Source of the DNA: Ilyonectria destructans
Lineage: Eukaryota > Ascomycota > Sordariomycetes > Hypocreales > Nectriaceae
Assembly: GCA_020740775.1 (NCBI GenBank)
Contig: JAHEWK010000005.1
Coordinates: 2,480,001-2,544,000 of the forward strand
DNA: 64,000 bases
Reading direction: 5' to 3'
Part shown: one piece after another, positions 37,232-47,990 of the stretch
How the letters are laid out: the number at the start of each line of letters is the position of its first letter
Numbering within the stretch: position 1 is the first letter of the stretch
Position numbers and translations under genes: made by a program
The notes under the pieces: generated by a model
Databases searched by the model: none
The model's input: only the letters and a program-made list of their open reading frames with translations
Told to the model about the DNA's origin: nothing

Positions 37232-38702
37232 TCATTGGTTTGAGCTGGGGGTGTACCGGCTGCGGAATGCCTGACTGATGCTAAAACGGCTACTTGCTCC
37301 GCGATTCATGTGACTTGCAAGAGCTTCTTCCAACGCTGATTGTGTGACTGATGCGTCTAGAGGAAATCAGGTTAGTAAGGCCCGAACAAGGGAGGATACA
37401 TGGCAACCATACCATCGAGATCACTAAAACTGCTGCCCATGCTGGGCGTTCCGTCGCTGCCTTCGCGAGAATAGCCCCTACTCTTGCTGCCTGGGCTCTG
37501 AGCAGCGAGCTCGGCGCGACGGGGAGACAGAGGACCTGGTTGGCGTTGCTCGCGCGACTTGCCTGGCCTCTGAACCATCGCTGCAGAGCTGGCTGAAGAG
37601 TCGGACGTCTGAGATTTGTGTATGGCACCCTTGCCCAGACTCCTCGGGAGCCTCTTGGACGAGCCGCGGCCGTCTCCCTTGAGTGTTGATCCCAGGTCAC
37701 CCGCCGACGCCTGGTCTGGAGCCTTGTACGGTTGAAATGCGGGCTCAGATTCATCATCTTCGTCGTCATCGTAGGGCGGCGCTGCGTCATGTTGCTGAAA
37801 GCGGGGAGGGCGACGAATAATACGGGACTGGGCGGGACTGGATTCGTCGTCCGAGGTCGCCGTGGAGCTATCTTCGGCCGGGCCTGGTGATGGGCTCCGG
37901 TCCCGCAGTGCCGGCGAGGGTGCTTGTTGCGGCTCCCTTTCGGGAGACTTGGCCGGGTTCGAAGTGATGGGTAACGATGATAGCCGCCGACGATGCTCTC
38001 CGCTACGGCCTGTAACTGCCATACCGGGCCGGGGTGATGCTGACCCTCCCATCATGTCTCGCAGCACTGTGGTGTTAGTTGAAGGATTTCGCGAGACGAT
38101 TGGTCGCATCGATGATTGGAGAGGCGTCCCGGTGCCGCTTCCATGCTCGTTGCGCGGCATGGGCGAGTCTCTTCGCATGGAGAGGGACGACGGCGCTCGC
38201 TGATGGCCTAGTCCAGCCGAGTCACTAGGGATGGGTGACGGGGCGGCGGAACCTCTGACGGCGGCAGTAGCCTTTCGAACTTGGGCGCGGACTTGGGAGG
38301 CATGTCGTTCAGTGAGATAGGCGACCTGTTGTAGAAGGAAATCGACGGTGACCTCGAAGCGATCGGCACTGGTCAGGGTCAGTCTCATCGAGCAGCCGAG
38401 AACGGCGATCTACACATACATGTGATTCCCTGCATGTGTCAGCGATATGCCAAATATCCAGCAATAATTCATCAAACATACAATCAATCTCCTTCTTGGC
38501 TGCCCCCGACAAGATCTTCCAGAGCGCTTCGTCTTTGTTGGAGTCCCAGTTAACCTGTCGCAGGCTGTTAGCCCCTCCGCAGCCATTTCCGGCGGGCCCA
38601 TGACGAGCGTCATGCTGCAGTTCAGCTTACCGGCGGCGGATCGACAAAGTCGCCACGGGGCATAGGCACCCGGATGAAGACGGTGTAGGTAGGGTCGGTC
38701 AT
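37232..38702 (-). CDS. ATG29: Autophagy protein Atg29
   Basis: A subunit of the Atg17-Atg31-Atg29 scaffold that starts phagophore assembly in starvation autophagy. Five exons: 38631..38702, 38482..38554, 38420..38429, 37413..38368 and 37232..37356, giving 411 aa with every phase matching. Exon 1 begins MTDPTYTVFIRVPMPRGDFV and continues to DPPP. Exon 2 reads VNWDSNKDEALWKILSG. The third exon is only 10 nt and contributes the W-N-H-I codons that join EID to ADRFEVTVDFLLQQ, followed by AYLTERHASQVRAQVRKA, the conserved Atg29 N-domain. Residues 100-365 are Ser/Pro/Arg-rich and disordered, typical of the phosphoregulated middle. The last exon gives DASVTQSALEEALASHM, the conserved C-terminal helix. 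Without the micro-exon, prediction would begin at a false ATG in an intron (38388) and lose the N-terminus. Confidence 0.9.
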
Positions 38703-39143
38703 GGTGTGTGGATCGCCGCCCGTGCGATGGACGCGATATCAGGGCGGATGGGGGAGGAGGGAAGAAGACGAGGAGAGGAAGAGGAAGAGGAGGACGGTGA
38801 CGAAGGTGCTTGGCCGGTACCTGCAGTGAGCTACCAGGGTCCGGGGTTGGCTTATCGATAAGCTGCCGCCTTATAGTGGGCGCATTGGCCAGCTGGACAC
38901 CGGCCCCACCCGGTCAACCCATGAAGTGGAAAAAGCCATCCATCCAAATTCAGCAATTCAACATCGTCATGTCCAGCCAATAACCGTTTACTAGCTGTAG
39001 CTCTTCTTTCGCTGTCTCCTTGATCCCGAATTAATAGTATCTAACTTGACCTCATATATATAAACCCGCTCTCTGAGAAACAGGAATGTCTAGCATGAGC
39101 ACCCTCAAGCGTCCCCTTCATCACACGGTATAGCCCAACTGTC
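38703..39143. other. ATG29 promoter interval
   Basis: This holds the ATG29 upstream region and the 3' end of the small leftward gene beyond. It includes a GA-rich stretch near 38755-38790 and a TATATATAAA run near 39055 that could be a plus-strand TATA-like element, but no plus-strand gene starts nearby. Confidence 0.45.
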
Positions 39144-39683
39144 CTATTCCTCCATGCTCGTCTCGCATCCGCTTGACAAGTCATCTCCTTCCATCTTGCT
39201 CAACTCTTCCCTCTTCATTGCTTTTTCCCACAGCCCTTCTAGGCCATAGCACTTGATCATGACGCGCTTCTCTTCGTTGAACCGGTGCTGAGCCGCCTCG
39301 AGCCCAGCATCTCCGGACTGCAACCGACAGGCTTCCAATTCTTGCTTCTTTTCTCTGTTCCATAGTCGCAACCTGTTGACTCGGTCTTTGGTGCGCAATC
39401 GCTTGGCCCTGTAGTGGAATTGTGTGTCGCGGGCCTTGAGGTATCTTTTGCTAAAGTTGACCTTCTTTGCCAACCTTTTGACATGGTGGAACACCAGGTC
39501 CGGGTATCTCTTCAAGGCGTTGACGTCTTCCGTTGGCGGAGGTTCAACTAAGCGAACCAGCTTAAGAATATTGTCGAGCTCAGTAACGGCCACACCGTAT
39601 GCCAGACTAACCTGGCTTTCTGTATCTGCCATTGTCGTCCGGTTTTCGCCAGACTTCGGTATCGAAGGGTCATATCGAGACAT
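39144..39683 (-). CDS. Small basic helical hypothetical protein
   Basis: I do not recognise the family. One exon of 179 aa from the first ATG; the frame extends upstream only through a TTG. The composition is protein-like: a Lys/Arg-rich helical stretch (about residues 70-140, with HVKRLAKKVNFSKRYLKARD and RLRLWNREKKQELEA) followed by a Glu-rich tail ending in SMEE. This suggests a coiled coil or nucleic-acid-binding helix. No signal peptide, membrane segment or zinc-binding cysteines. It is separated from ATG29 by 441 nt and from the next gene by 1.6 kb. It may be a lineage-restricted gene. Confidence 0.55.
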   Translation of the reverse strand: MSRYDPSIPKSGENRTTMADTESQVSLAYGVAVTELDNILKLVRLVEPPPTEDVNALKRYPDLVFHHVKRLAKKVNFSKRYLKARDTQFHYRAKRLRTKDRVNRLRLWNREKKQELEACRLQSGDAGLEAAQHRFNEEKRVMIKCYGLEGLWEKAMKREELSKMEGDDLSSGCETSMEE

Positions 39684-41286
39684 TTCGTAGGATGACTTTC
39701 GACAGAGTGGAGGGCGCAAATTGTGTTTGTTGAGATGACATGGTCATGGAATCTCCAACCAAATTTGAAGAAGCATCACAAAGTTACACGAATTAGTTCT
39801 CATCCAACCCTAGCCCTATCATGTTAGACCCGGGTCGTTGTCTTTCTCCCGTTACTAGTTGCTGGGATGGTAAAGCAACACTTGTCCTACATTTGCGCTC
39901 GTATTACTTTCCTGTGTTCCCAATCCCGCGTGCTAGTAAAATTAAGTCATACGGGGTGTAGTTGACACACCTAGCCAATCCATCTGCTTTACATGGATAC
40001 GAGTTGGAAAATGTTGTCCTCCTGAGGCTTGCTTGCACCAGAACCTGGGTGGTGCCAGACAAGACACAAAAGAAAGTGACCCGGTAACGGACAATCGGGT
40101 TTAATTCGCAGTCACTCGGGTAGGCCCATGCCAAAAAGAAGCATCCTAGATTGGTTTGTACTTCCTAACCCATGCTCATAGGAGCGAGGGTAAGGGGTCA
40201 GTATGGGAGCAGCTGCCCAGTGGCGGTGAGAGAGGTCAGGAGTACTGGCGAGAGAGTTGCAGTGGCGGCCTGATCGTGCATAAGTGGAGACATATAGCAA
40301 GGCTGATATTACGCGGGCAGACGAAAGTGGTCTTGAAATCATGTTTGACAGCAAGCATTCTGGTTATTGGCTTGTGCTCATGCTGGCTATCGCCAGTTGG
40401 GTTGGCAGCCGTTGGAGGATTACTGGCAAGACCCCTGCAACGATCAATCGGATTTCGGAACTATCGAGGCCCAACCGGCTCAATCCCGCGACCAATGGAA
40501 AAGGTGGGCCGGGCATGATGATGGAGTGTGATGATTGTGATTGCGGTCGGCGTCTTGAGTCTGAATGACTGAATGACGCATGAGACATCTGTAGGTAGGG
40601 ACGGATTAAGTGGTAACGCAGTCTAGGTTAGTTAGGTTAGGTACCATAACATGAGGAAAGGAAATCGTGACTGGAGGAAACCGCGGGGAGGGGAGGCGCG
40701 TCTGACTGTTTGGGTCATGAATGCCCCGCGGCTGCTTCCAGTCCCACGACCCCGCTATCGCCTCACTCGTCTGGCCTAAACTTGGCCCGGACTTGGCCCT
40801 TGCTGAGCAAATGTGCCTCTAAATAGAGACGCAGTAGCAAACTGTAGAAGCTGCTCGGACTCTGGTGCTAAAGGCTAATTCATTAATCAGACCGCCGCCG
40901 CCCATATCGCCGTCGCAGTTGTCGCTATCTCGTCCTCTCCGTTATCATCTACACATACAGATCGGTCCCCATCCTGCTCCCTGGTGCACCAACGCGCAGC
41001 TGCTGCTGGAGATTGTGTCATTCTAGTGGCTTCCTACAGCTCTTCTAAACCTCCACCTCTGCTACCTAAACCTCCACCTCTGAACGGAGTCCACCTTGCC
41101 AGGCGGTCACTTTCCCCCACCTCCACCTGCGCTTGCACTTGCCCTTCCACTTGCCCTTCCACTTGCACTCGTGTTGGATCATTCAACATCTTCGTCACAC
41201 CGCTGACCCTCGATATCTCCTTCGCACTAGCTCCCCCGAACTAGTCGCATAGACTGAGAGTACGCGCGCGAGATCAGCCTCGCATC
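39684..41286. other. Intergenic, promoter side of the SPATA20-type gene
   Basis: No conserved frame. The last 300 nt are pyrimidine-rich, as in many fungal 5' leaders, and carry two small repeats: a 17-nt direct repeat (CTAAACCTCCACCTCTG) at about 41045 and 41066, and a CACTTGCCCTTC tandem near 41136-41167. TAGGTTAGTTAGG words lie near 40622. Confidence 0.5.
41136..41167. repeat. CACTTGCCCTTC tandem repeat
   Basis: About 2.7 copies of a 12-nt pyrimidine-rich unit in the likely 5' leader of the SPATA20-type gene. Confidence 0.8.
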
Positions 41287-43599
41287 ATGGTCGCTTCAGA
41301 GCTCACTGCCTCGGCCAAGGCCCTGCGCACCACCGCCGTGGCCCCAGGAGGCGCGGCCGTTGCTTCCGAACCTCTCCCAGCGCTTCGAAACCGCGCGGCG
41401 GCCAGCAGAAGCCCCTACGTCAAGGACCAGGCGGATGGGTTGGTGTCATGGCAGCTGCTGGACGACGAGGCTGTGGAGCGGGCCAGAAAGGAAAACAAGC
41501 TCATCTTCTTGCACATTGGATACAAAGCATGCCACTGTGAGCATCTTACCCGATGATGCGTCTCATAACCACTGCTAATAGTCTTAGACTGCCGACTCAT
41601 GTTCCTCGAGTCCTTCTCCAACCCGGATTGCGCCTCTGTCCTCAACGAGTCCTTCGTCCCCGTAATCATCGACCGAGAAGAGCGCCCAGACCTGGATACC
41701 ATCTACATGAACTACGTCCAGGCCGTGAGCAATGCTGGAGGCTGGCCCTTGAATCTTTTCTTGACTCCCAACCTGGAGCCCGTTTTCGGTGGAACCTACT
41801 GGCCCGGCCCAGGCAACCGACGTCGTACTATTGATGAGAACGCGGATGAGGTGCTGGATTTCCTCACAATCGTGAAGAAGGTACGGGATATCTGGAGCGA
41901 CCAAGAGGCCCGCTGCCGAAAGGAGGCAACCGAGGTCCTAGGACAGCTCAGGGAGTTCGCTGCTGAGGGTACCCTTGGCACCAGTCGCATCTCAGCTACG
42001 TCGTCTCTGGGGCCCTCGGGGTGGGGTGCGCCAGCCCCAACCCATAGCGATGGGAGCAAGGAGAAGGATACCGCGGTTTCCAGCGAGCTGGACCTCGATC
42101 AGCTGGAGGAGGCATACACCCATATCGCCGGGACATTCGACCCTGTCTACGGAGGATTTGGTCTTGCGCCCAAGTTCCTTACACCCCCAAAGCTGGGTTT
42201 CCTCCTAGGTCTCTCACAGGCGCCAAGCGCAGTCCAGGATGTTGTTGGCGAAGCCGAATGCAAGCATGCCTCAGAAATTGCCCTGGACACCCTGCGGAAG
42301 ATCCGCGATGGTGCTCTGCGTGATCATGTTGGTGGCACAGGCTTCTCGCGCTGCTCAGTCACACCTGACTGGAGCATTCCCAACTTTGAAAAGCTGGTCG
42401 TGGACAACGCCCTGCTTCTCTCTCTGTATCTCGAAGCGTGGAAGTCGAGCGGCGGAAAAAAGGACAGCGAGTTTTACGACATTGTCCTGGAGCTGGCTGA
42501 TTACCTCTCCTCAGCCCCGATCGCCCTACCCGAGGGCGGGTTCGCATCGAGCGAAGCGTCCGATTCGTACCCCAAGAAGGGTGACAAGGAAATGCGTGAA
42601 GGCGCGTACTACACCTGGACAAGACGTGAATTCGACTCGGTGCTTGACGCAGCGAGCAAAAACATCAGTCCACTTGTGGCAATCCACTGGGGCGTCCATG
42701 AAGATGGTAACGTGGATGAGCGCCATGACCCAAACGACGACTTCATAAACCAGAACATCCTCAAGGTCGACCGAAACGTCGAGCAACTGAGCAAGCAGTT
42801 TGGTATCCCCGCCAAGGAAGTCGAGCAATCCATCCAAGCGGCGAAATCTGCCCTCAAGGAGAGGAGAGACAAGTATCGTGCCCGGCCGGATCTGGATAAC
42901 AAGCTTGTCGTGGGATGGAACGGCCTCGTTATCTCAGCGCTGGCCCACACTAGCCTGGCTCTGAAGACTCTCGATCAAGAGCGAAGCGACAAATACCTCA
43001 GTGTTGCGAAGAAAGCCGTGGCCTTCATCCAGGAGAAGCTATGGGTTGCCAATGAGAAGACCTTATATCGGATCTGGCAAGGTGAAAGGGAGATCAAAGC
43101 TTTCTCAGACGACTATGCCTACCTTACTCAAGGCCTCCTCGATCTCTTCAAGGCCACCAGCGACGAATCCTTCCTGGAGTTTGCTGACACGCTCCAACGT
43201 AAGTCTTCTGCTGGGACCGTCATCTAATAACATGCTTCATAAACTGGCCACTTACTCTTGACAGAATCTCAAATTTCGCTGTTCTCTGACCCCGATGGCG
43301 CCTTTTTCTCCACCACGGAGTCATCCCCACACACCATCATTCGCCTCAAGGACGGCATGGATACTTCCCTCCCCTCTACCAACGCCGTCACAGTTGCCAA
43401 CCTCTTCCGCCTCGCCGACCTCCTTTCTGACGACGCTCTCTCTGCCTCGGCTCGCCAGGCCATCAATGCCTTCGAGGTCGAGATGCTCCAGCACCCCTGG
43501 CTGTTCCCCGGCCTGCTCGGTGGTGTCGTCGCCGCGCGGTTGGGTGCTGACAAGAGTAACGTGAAGGTCGCATATAAGCCTGCTAGATTAAGTACCTAA
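41287..43599 (+). CDS. SPATA20/SSP411-type thioredoxin-domain protein (DUF255)
   Basis: A conserved protein from bacteria to man (YyaL, SPATA20) with a thioredoxin-like N-terminal domain and a six-hairpin glycosidase-like C-terminal part; its enzyme activity is not well defined. Exons 41287..41536, 41588..43198 and 43265..43599 (introns of 51 and 66 nt) give 731 aa. The family sequence runs NKLIFLHIGYKACHYC (CxxC-type active site, reading C-H-Y-C across intron 1), then FLESFSNPDCASVLN, IIDREERPDLDTIYM, GGWPLNLFLTP and GGTYWPGP. The second half carries DHVGGTGFSRCSVTPDW and FEKLVVDNALL, then LVVGWNGLVISALA and AFSDDYAYLTQGL. The last exon ends HPWLFPGLLGGVV and is complete. The protein is near the usual family length. 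Location is uncertain: no strong presequence is visible, although the N-terminus is Ala-rich. Confidence 0.9.
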
Positions 43600-44057
43600 T
43601 TGGGACTGAGAGGAAGATGATGGGGACATTATGAGATTTCGTCGCATGCCTTTTTGGAGGACTCGTCTTGGACGCCGGGCCTTATTGGGGGGTTTTGTTA
43701 TTTAGGAGCTCTTGCATCGGGTCTGTCCCCCTTATTTTGGATGAATTAGTACTACATCTTGTGCTTTGATGAATAGGTTTTAGGGATATCAAATCTAGAT
43801 CATGACCATGACCTGCTCTCTGAACCAAGTCTAACTTTAGCGAGCTGTTCAAAATGAGTGTGTTCAAATCTTTGTCATTCAGGGGTATCTAATCTACAGC
43901 AGCCACTCCCCGCCCCTTCCCACACCCATCTCATTCCGCATCATGGTTCTTAGTACAAGGCATCAAAACGGAACATCAGAGTGTGGTCTTCTCCCCAGAG
44001 TTCTCTCTTAGAAGTCAGGTTTCATCTGTTTTTCCTCCCACAACGGGTCCCGCTGGC
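43600..44057. other. Convergent intergenic region
   Basis: This is the 3' side of both flanking genes, which read toward each other. It should contain two terminators. No gene seen. Confidence 0.5.
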
Positions 44058-45986
44058 TCAGGATCGGGGTGCGTCTGAGGTGCTGCCCTTTCTGTTCATC
44101 AGGCCCGTGAAGAAGCTCTGCAGCTGGTCGTTGTCAAATTCCTTTACCATGTTGTCCGCGGGGCTCTCGCCTTCTTCGTGTTCTCCTTCGGGCGATGCGG
44201 TATGTGCGTTGCGGTCCTGGACGGGGATTTTAGTAAGGGGTTGTGTCAATAGCAGAGGGGTGAATTTTTACCTTGAGGCGCTGTAACATATCGTCGGCAT
44301 CGACTTGGATGCCGCCCATGTTGAACTGTACCGGACCGATGTGCTCGCTGACGGACTTTTCGTCGCTGAACTCCATACGCTTGCTGGTGAGGGAGATGGC
44401 GTTCTCGGGCGCCTTTTCGGGGACCTTGGCCTTGAAGGCTTCGAGGATCTTGAGCTGGCGTTCAAGGAAGACCTGCGTGTCGTCGCTATCGACATTGATC
44501 CAGTGGTCTCCGTGCATGGCGCTTTCCACCACGGCCAGCCCGCCGCTGTTGGGATCCCGGCACCACTCCTCATACCGCGCGATGGCGGAGTTACTCGGCG
44601 GCCGCTGCTGGCCGGGCTGCGGGTCGTCTTCTTCAGCAGCTTTCTTCGCGGCCTCAATGTCAGCCGGCGAGGAGCTGATGTCCTCGGACCAGCTGTTGGA
44701 GACGACTTCAGCATCGAAGTTATTGGCAAGAACGCGGATCTTGCCCCACGAGTCCCAGTTAGTAGGCACCACGATCTTATCGCGGTCAATGACGTTGATT
44801 TTGAGGGGGTTGCGCTTGAGAAGAGAGGTGATTCCGAGGGTTGAGTGGATGAGTGTAGGCAGTTGGGAGGGTGTGTTTTGGGAGGTGTAGATGAGAGAAG
44901 CGCCGTCTGGCAACATGTTAGCGTCAAAGAGATTGATGGCATAGACTCCAGCTGGCTCGACTTACGTCTCAATATCACGGTTCGGAGATATAGCAATACT
45001 GTATCGAAGTCGGGTTCTTTCCAACCCTGGTTCTTTTCCAGAAATTCCATCTTTTGGGCCTAGGTGTCTGGTCAGTCAATCTGTAGAGCGTCCGCTGTAG
45101 GGTTGCTCTCACGTTCTGGCAAACCACACATAGCGGCAATCCCAGCGGTTCCTCCCACTCTCCTGGTCCCAGTGGCAAAGCACTGTCTCCGTCACCGCTC
45201 GTTGCAGTGGCCGAGGGCGTTCCGTCGAGATTGGTAGCTGCGCCGCCGCGGCCTCTCTCCTTCCAAGCCGACATGACGTCTTCCATCAGGTTATGTTGCT
45301 CGGAATCGACCTTCTTGAGGACCTCCTGGAGAAGCTGGATCCAGGTCCACATTTGACGCAGCCACAGATGCGGCTGTGACCAGTCGAGGAGTAGTATGAG
45401 GGCGGTATTGGGGATGGCATCAGGCGTGAGGAGGGGAGCGACGAGGGAGGCGAACTCGGCGGAGGGCTGGGAGAGGAGGTAGAGCGAGACGCGCGCAAGA
45501 GTATCTGAAGCTGTTAGTCCAAAGATATCGGGTGCCGTGTCGAAGAGGACGAACCGTCTTGGTCGGCGTCGAGGACATCGTAGTAGGTGTAGCCCAGTGC
45601 GAAGCTGTTGGCAATGGGCGGTGTCTTATGGCGGTCGGCATTGCGTCTGGATTCGGAGCCGGACAGAGATTCGAGGAAGTCCCGTTGCGATTCGGGAGTG
45701 CCGCCTGGAGCGCAAGCAAGAAATCAGCTACCAGCTATCTGGCCAGGTTCGGGATCGGATGCGGCAGAGCGGTGGGAAAGGCGGCGACGGCGGGGGAGCT
45801 CAGAGCTCAGAGCAAGAGCACAAGCACAAGCATACCTAGGACAATGAGGTTCTTCTCCGGTAGGCGCTTGCCGCTGGCGACGGACTCCAGCATGGACGTC
45901 CACAGGTCCTTCTTCTGTTCGCCATTGCGGGCGTCGTCCCCTGACCCCGTGGTGTAGGTCGACACCCGGTTGTTACTCGCCGTCAT
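44058..45986 (-). CDS. dlic: Cytoplasmic dynein light intermediate chain
   Basis: The subunit that links cytoplasmic dynein heavy chain to cargo adaptors (Hook, BICD, Spindly types), needed in fungi for nuclear and endosome transport. Six exons: 45836..45986, 45555..45704, 45113..45504, 44966..45059, 44272..44906 and 44058..44216, giving 526 aa with all phases matching. The Ras-like domain begins LIVLGGTPESQR, where the P-loop is degenerate (no GKS/T), then YTYYDVLDADQDD, LLLDWSQPHLWLRQM, HGASLIYTSQN, HSTLGITSLLKR and NVIDRDKIVVPTNWDSWGKI, a hallmark of LIC. The C-terminal end has DNDQLQSFFTGLMNRK, matching the adaptor-binding helix known from animal LIC1 (FF pair). Divergent from IST3. Confidence 0.92.
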
Positions 45987-46767
45987 GGCCGCAGATTCCG
46001 CGAGGCACGCGCACGCACAGTGGCACCGGGGAACGAGGAGCGGATCGCAGGTGCTCAGATCATAGGTGGTGAGCAGGAGCCTGGGCGAGAGATGGGTACG
46101 GTCGGAGAGAGCGTGGTGGAGAAGGGAAACGCGGTGGATATGGCAATCGTCGCAGGAGAACAAAGGAAGATGTTAATAAGAGGGATGTTGGTGGTGTCGT
46201 AGGGGCATTGTCGCACAGGCGGACAGCAACAGCGAGACAAGCAGAAGGTCGGATGTGTAGCCTCAGTGGCGGATCGTCAGTGTCTCGGCCGGAGACAAGG
46301 CACCCCGTTATTGCAGCTGGTTCTGGCTTCTTTTCCGTCGTCTCGTCGACCGTCGACAAACCTCCCTACGTGCCAGGGTTGCCAATAGTTTGAAGCGACG
46401 GGGGTGGGTTGCTTAGCACGGAGTCTGCACTGGTTGTCTACTGTCGGTCCGGAAATTGACCCGCCTAACCAAACCACCCGGGGGCCTGTCCGGGGCCTGT
46501 CCGCCTGTGGTACACAAACTCAGCGCCTTGATCTGCTGCGCTATCCACTGTAATAACCAAGCCAAACACACCAACGCACGGTTCCCGGGGGGCTAATTGG
46601 TTAGTCTCCTCTAAGGGTTGGTTGAGCTTCAGTGGGATCCAGTCTTTTTTTTTATACAGGTCGGAGCCTCACAGGCGCGCAGTCACCCTCTCAGCCTTGC
46701 ATCCAACCTTTCGTGATCTAACCTTGGCAGAGCTTTGCGTCACAGCAGCACAACCAAACACCTCGAG
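45987..46767. promoter_or_regulatory. Divergent DLIC/IST3 promoter interval
   Basis: About 780 nt between two start codons facing away from each other. It includes a T-run with TATACAGG near 46646, on the IST3 side. No other gene is supported. Confidence 0.5.
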
Positions 46768-47834
46768 ATGAACCAAATGCGCGCGATTCAGGCGCTCAAC
46801 AAGAAGGAGATTGAAAACGGAATGTATGTCCCTCTATCTACCCTGATTCTCCGCTTTCCTTACCTACACGTTCCACCCACGGCTAACACTGACATTTGCG
46901 ACACAGCTCTCCCGAAGCATCCTGGCATACCGACTACCGCGACACAGCATACGTCTACTTTGGTGGCCTGCCCTACGAGCTCTCCGAAGGCGACGTCGTC
47001 ACCATCTTCTCCCAGTTCGGCGAACCCACCTTCCTCAAACTCGTCCGCGACAAGGAAACCGGAAAGTCCAAGGGCTTCGGATGGCTGAAGTATGAGGACC
47101 AGCGGAGCACCGACTTGGCCGTCGACAACATCGGAGGCGCAGAGATCAGTGGGCGATTGATTCGCGTCGACCATGCGCGGTACACAGCGCGCGACGATGA
47201 GGACCCCGATGAGTTCAAGGTCGGCTGGGAGGACATGTTGAAGAGAGAGGGCAAGGCCGTCTCCGAGGACGAGAGCAGCGACGAGGAGGATGCCCGGCCC
47301 ATGCTGCAAGAGGAGCGGGAGCTTGCGTTGCTTATGCGAGATCACGACGACGACGATCCGATGAAGGGCTTCCTGATCGAGGAGAAGAAGAAGGAGATTG
47401 AAGAGGCGCGCCAAAAGGCAGACAAGAAAGACCGGAAGCAGAAACACAGGCACCACCACCGGTCACACCGGTCAAAAAGAGACGGGAGCGAAGAGGATCG
47501 ACATCGAAGATCTCGAAGAGATGAACCTACAGTCGACCGGGAGGACCGACACAGGGACAAGGAATCAAGGAGACTCCGGGAGCGCCATGACGATGAGAGA
47601 GGAGGGGACCGCCGACGGGACAGTGACAGGCGGAAGGAGAGGAGAGACGGCGACGAACCCAGGAACCGGGATCGGGATCAGGAACGACGGGGAGATCGTG
47701 AACGAGACCATCGAAGACATGGCCGGGATGGTGGAGACGACTCAAGGCACAGGAGGCCCAGGGACGATGAGCGCCCTGACAAGAAGTCAAGAAGACAGAG
47801 TAGAAGTCGGTCGCCACGACGGCACAAGGACTAG
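46768..47834 (+). CDS. IST3: U2 snRNP / RES complex protein Ist3 (RBMX2-like)
   Basis: An RNA-binding component of the pre-mRNA retention and splicing (RES) complex, bound to U2/SF3b in activated spliceosomes (yeast Ist3/Snu17, human RBMX2). Exons 46768..46823 and 46907..47834 are joined by an 83-nt phase-2 intron, giving 327 aa. The N-terminus MNQMRAIQALNKKEIENGI and then SPEASWHTDYRDTAYVY lead into one RRM (about residues 30-110) with RNP2 YVYFGGLPY and RNP1 KSKGFGWLKY. It is followed by the WEDMLKRE segment, then a long Arg/Asp/Ser-rich RS-like tail (about 180 to the end). The tail is longer than in yeast (148 aa) and close to RBMX2 in length. Convergent with HSV2, 156 nt between stops. 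Confidence 0.92.
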
Positions 47835-47990
47835 AGACGAGCCCATAATCTAGTAAAATACACCAAAAACACAGATAAATCCAAAGCCAACAACAGACCT
47901 AGTCTGATGATTTGATCCGCCTAGAACGCCTCCCCAAATTCGCCGCACACATAATGAGAAACGTCTCTCGAGGTTTGTAACCTCCAGCAC

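Noticed and set aside
39053..39066. TATATATAAA as a plus-strand TATA box
   Set aside because: No plus-strand gene begins within a sensible distance; probably AT-rich 3' flank of the small leftward gene.
44268..45050. 260-codon minus-strand frame overlapping dynein light intermediate chain
   Set aside because: Ser/Arg/Pro-rich shadow that reads through the intron; the alternative frame encodes the LIC domain.
47398..47853. Long frame of 151 codons overlapping IST3 in another frame
   Set aside because: It is a shadow of the repetitive RS-like tail of IST3; the IST3 frame carries the RRM and continues through a proper splice junction.
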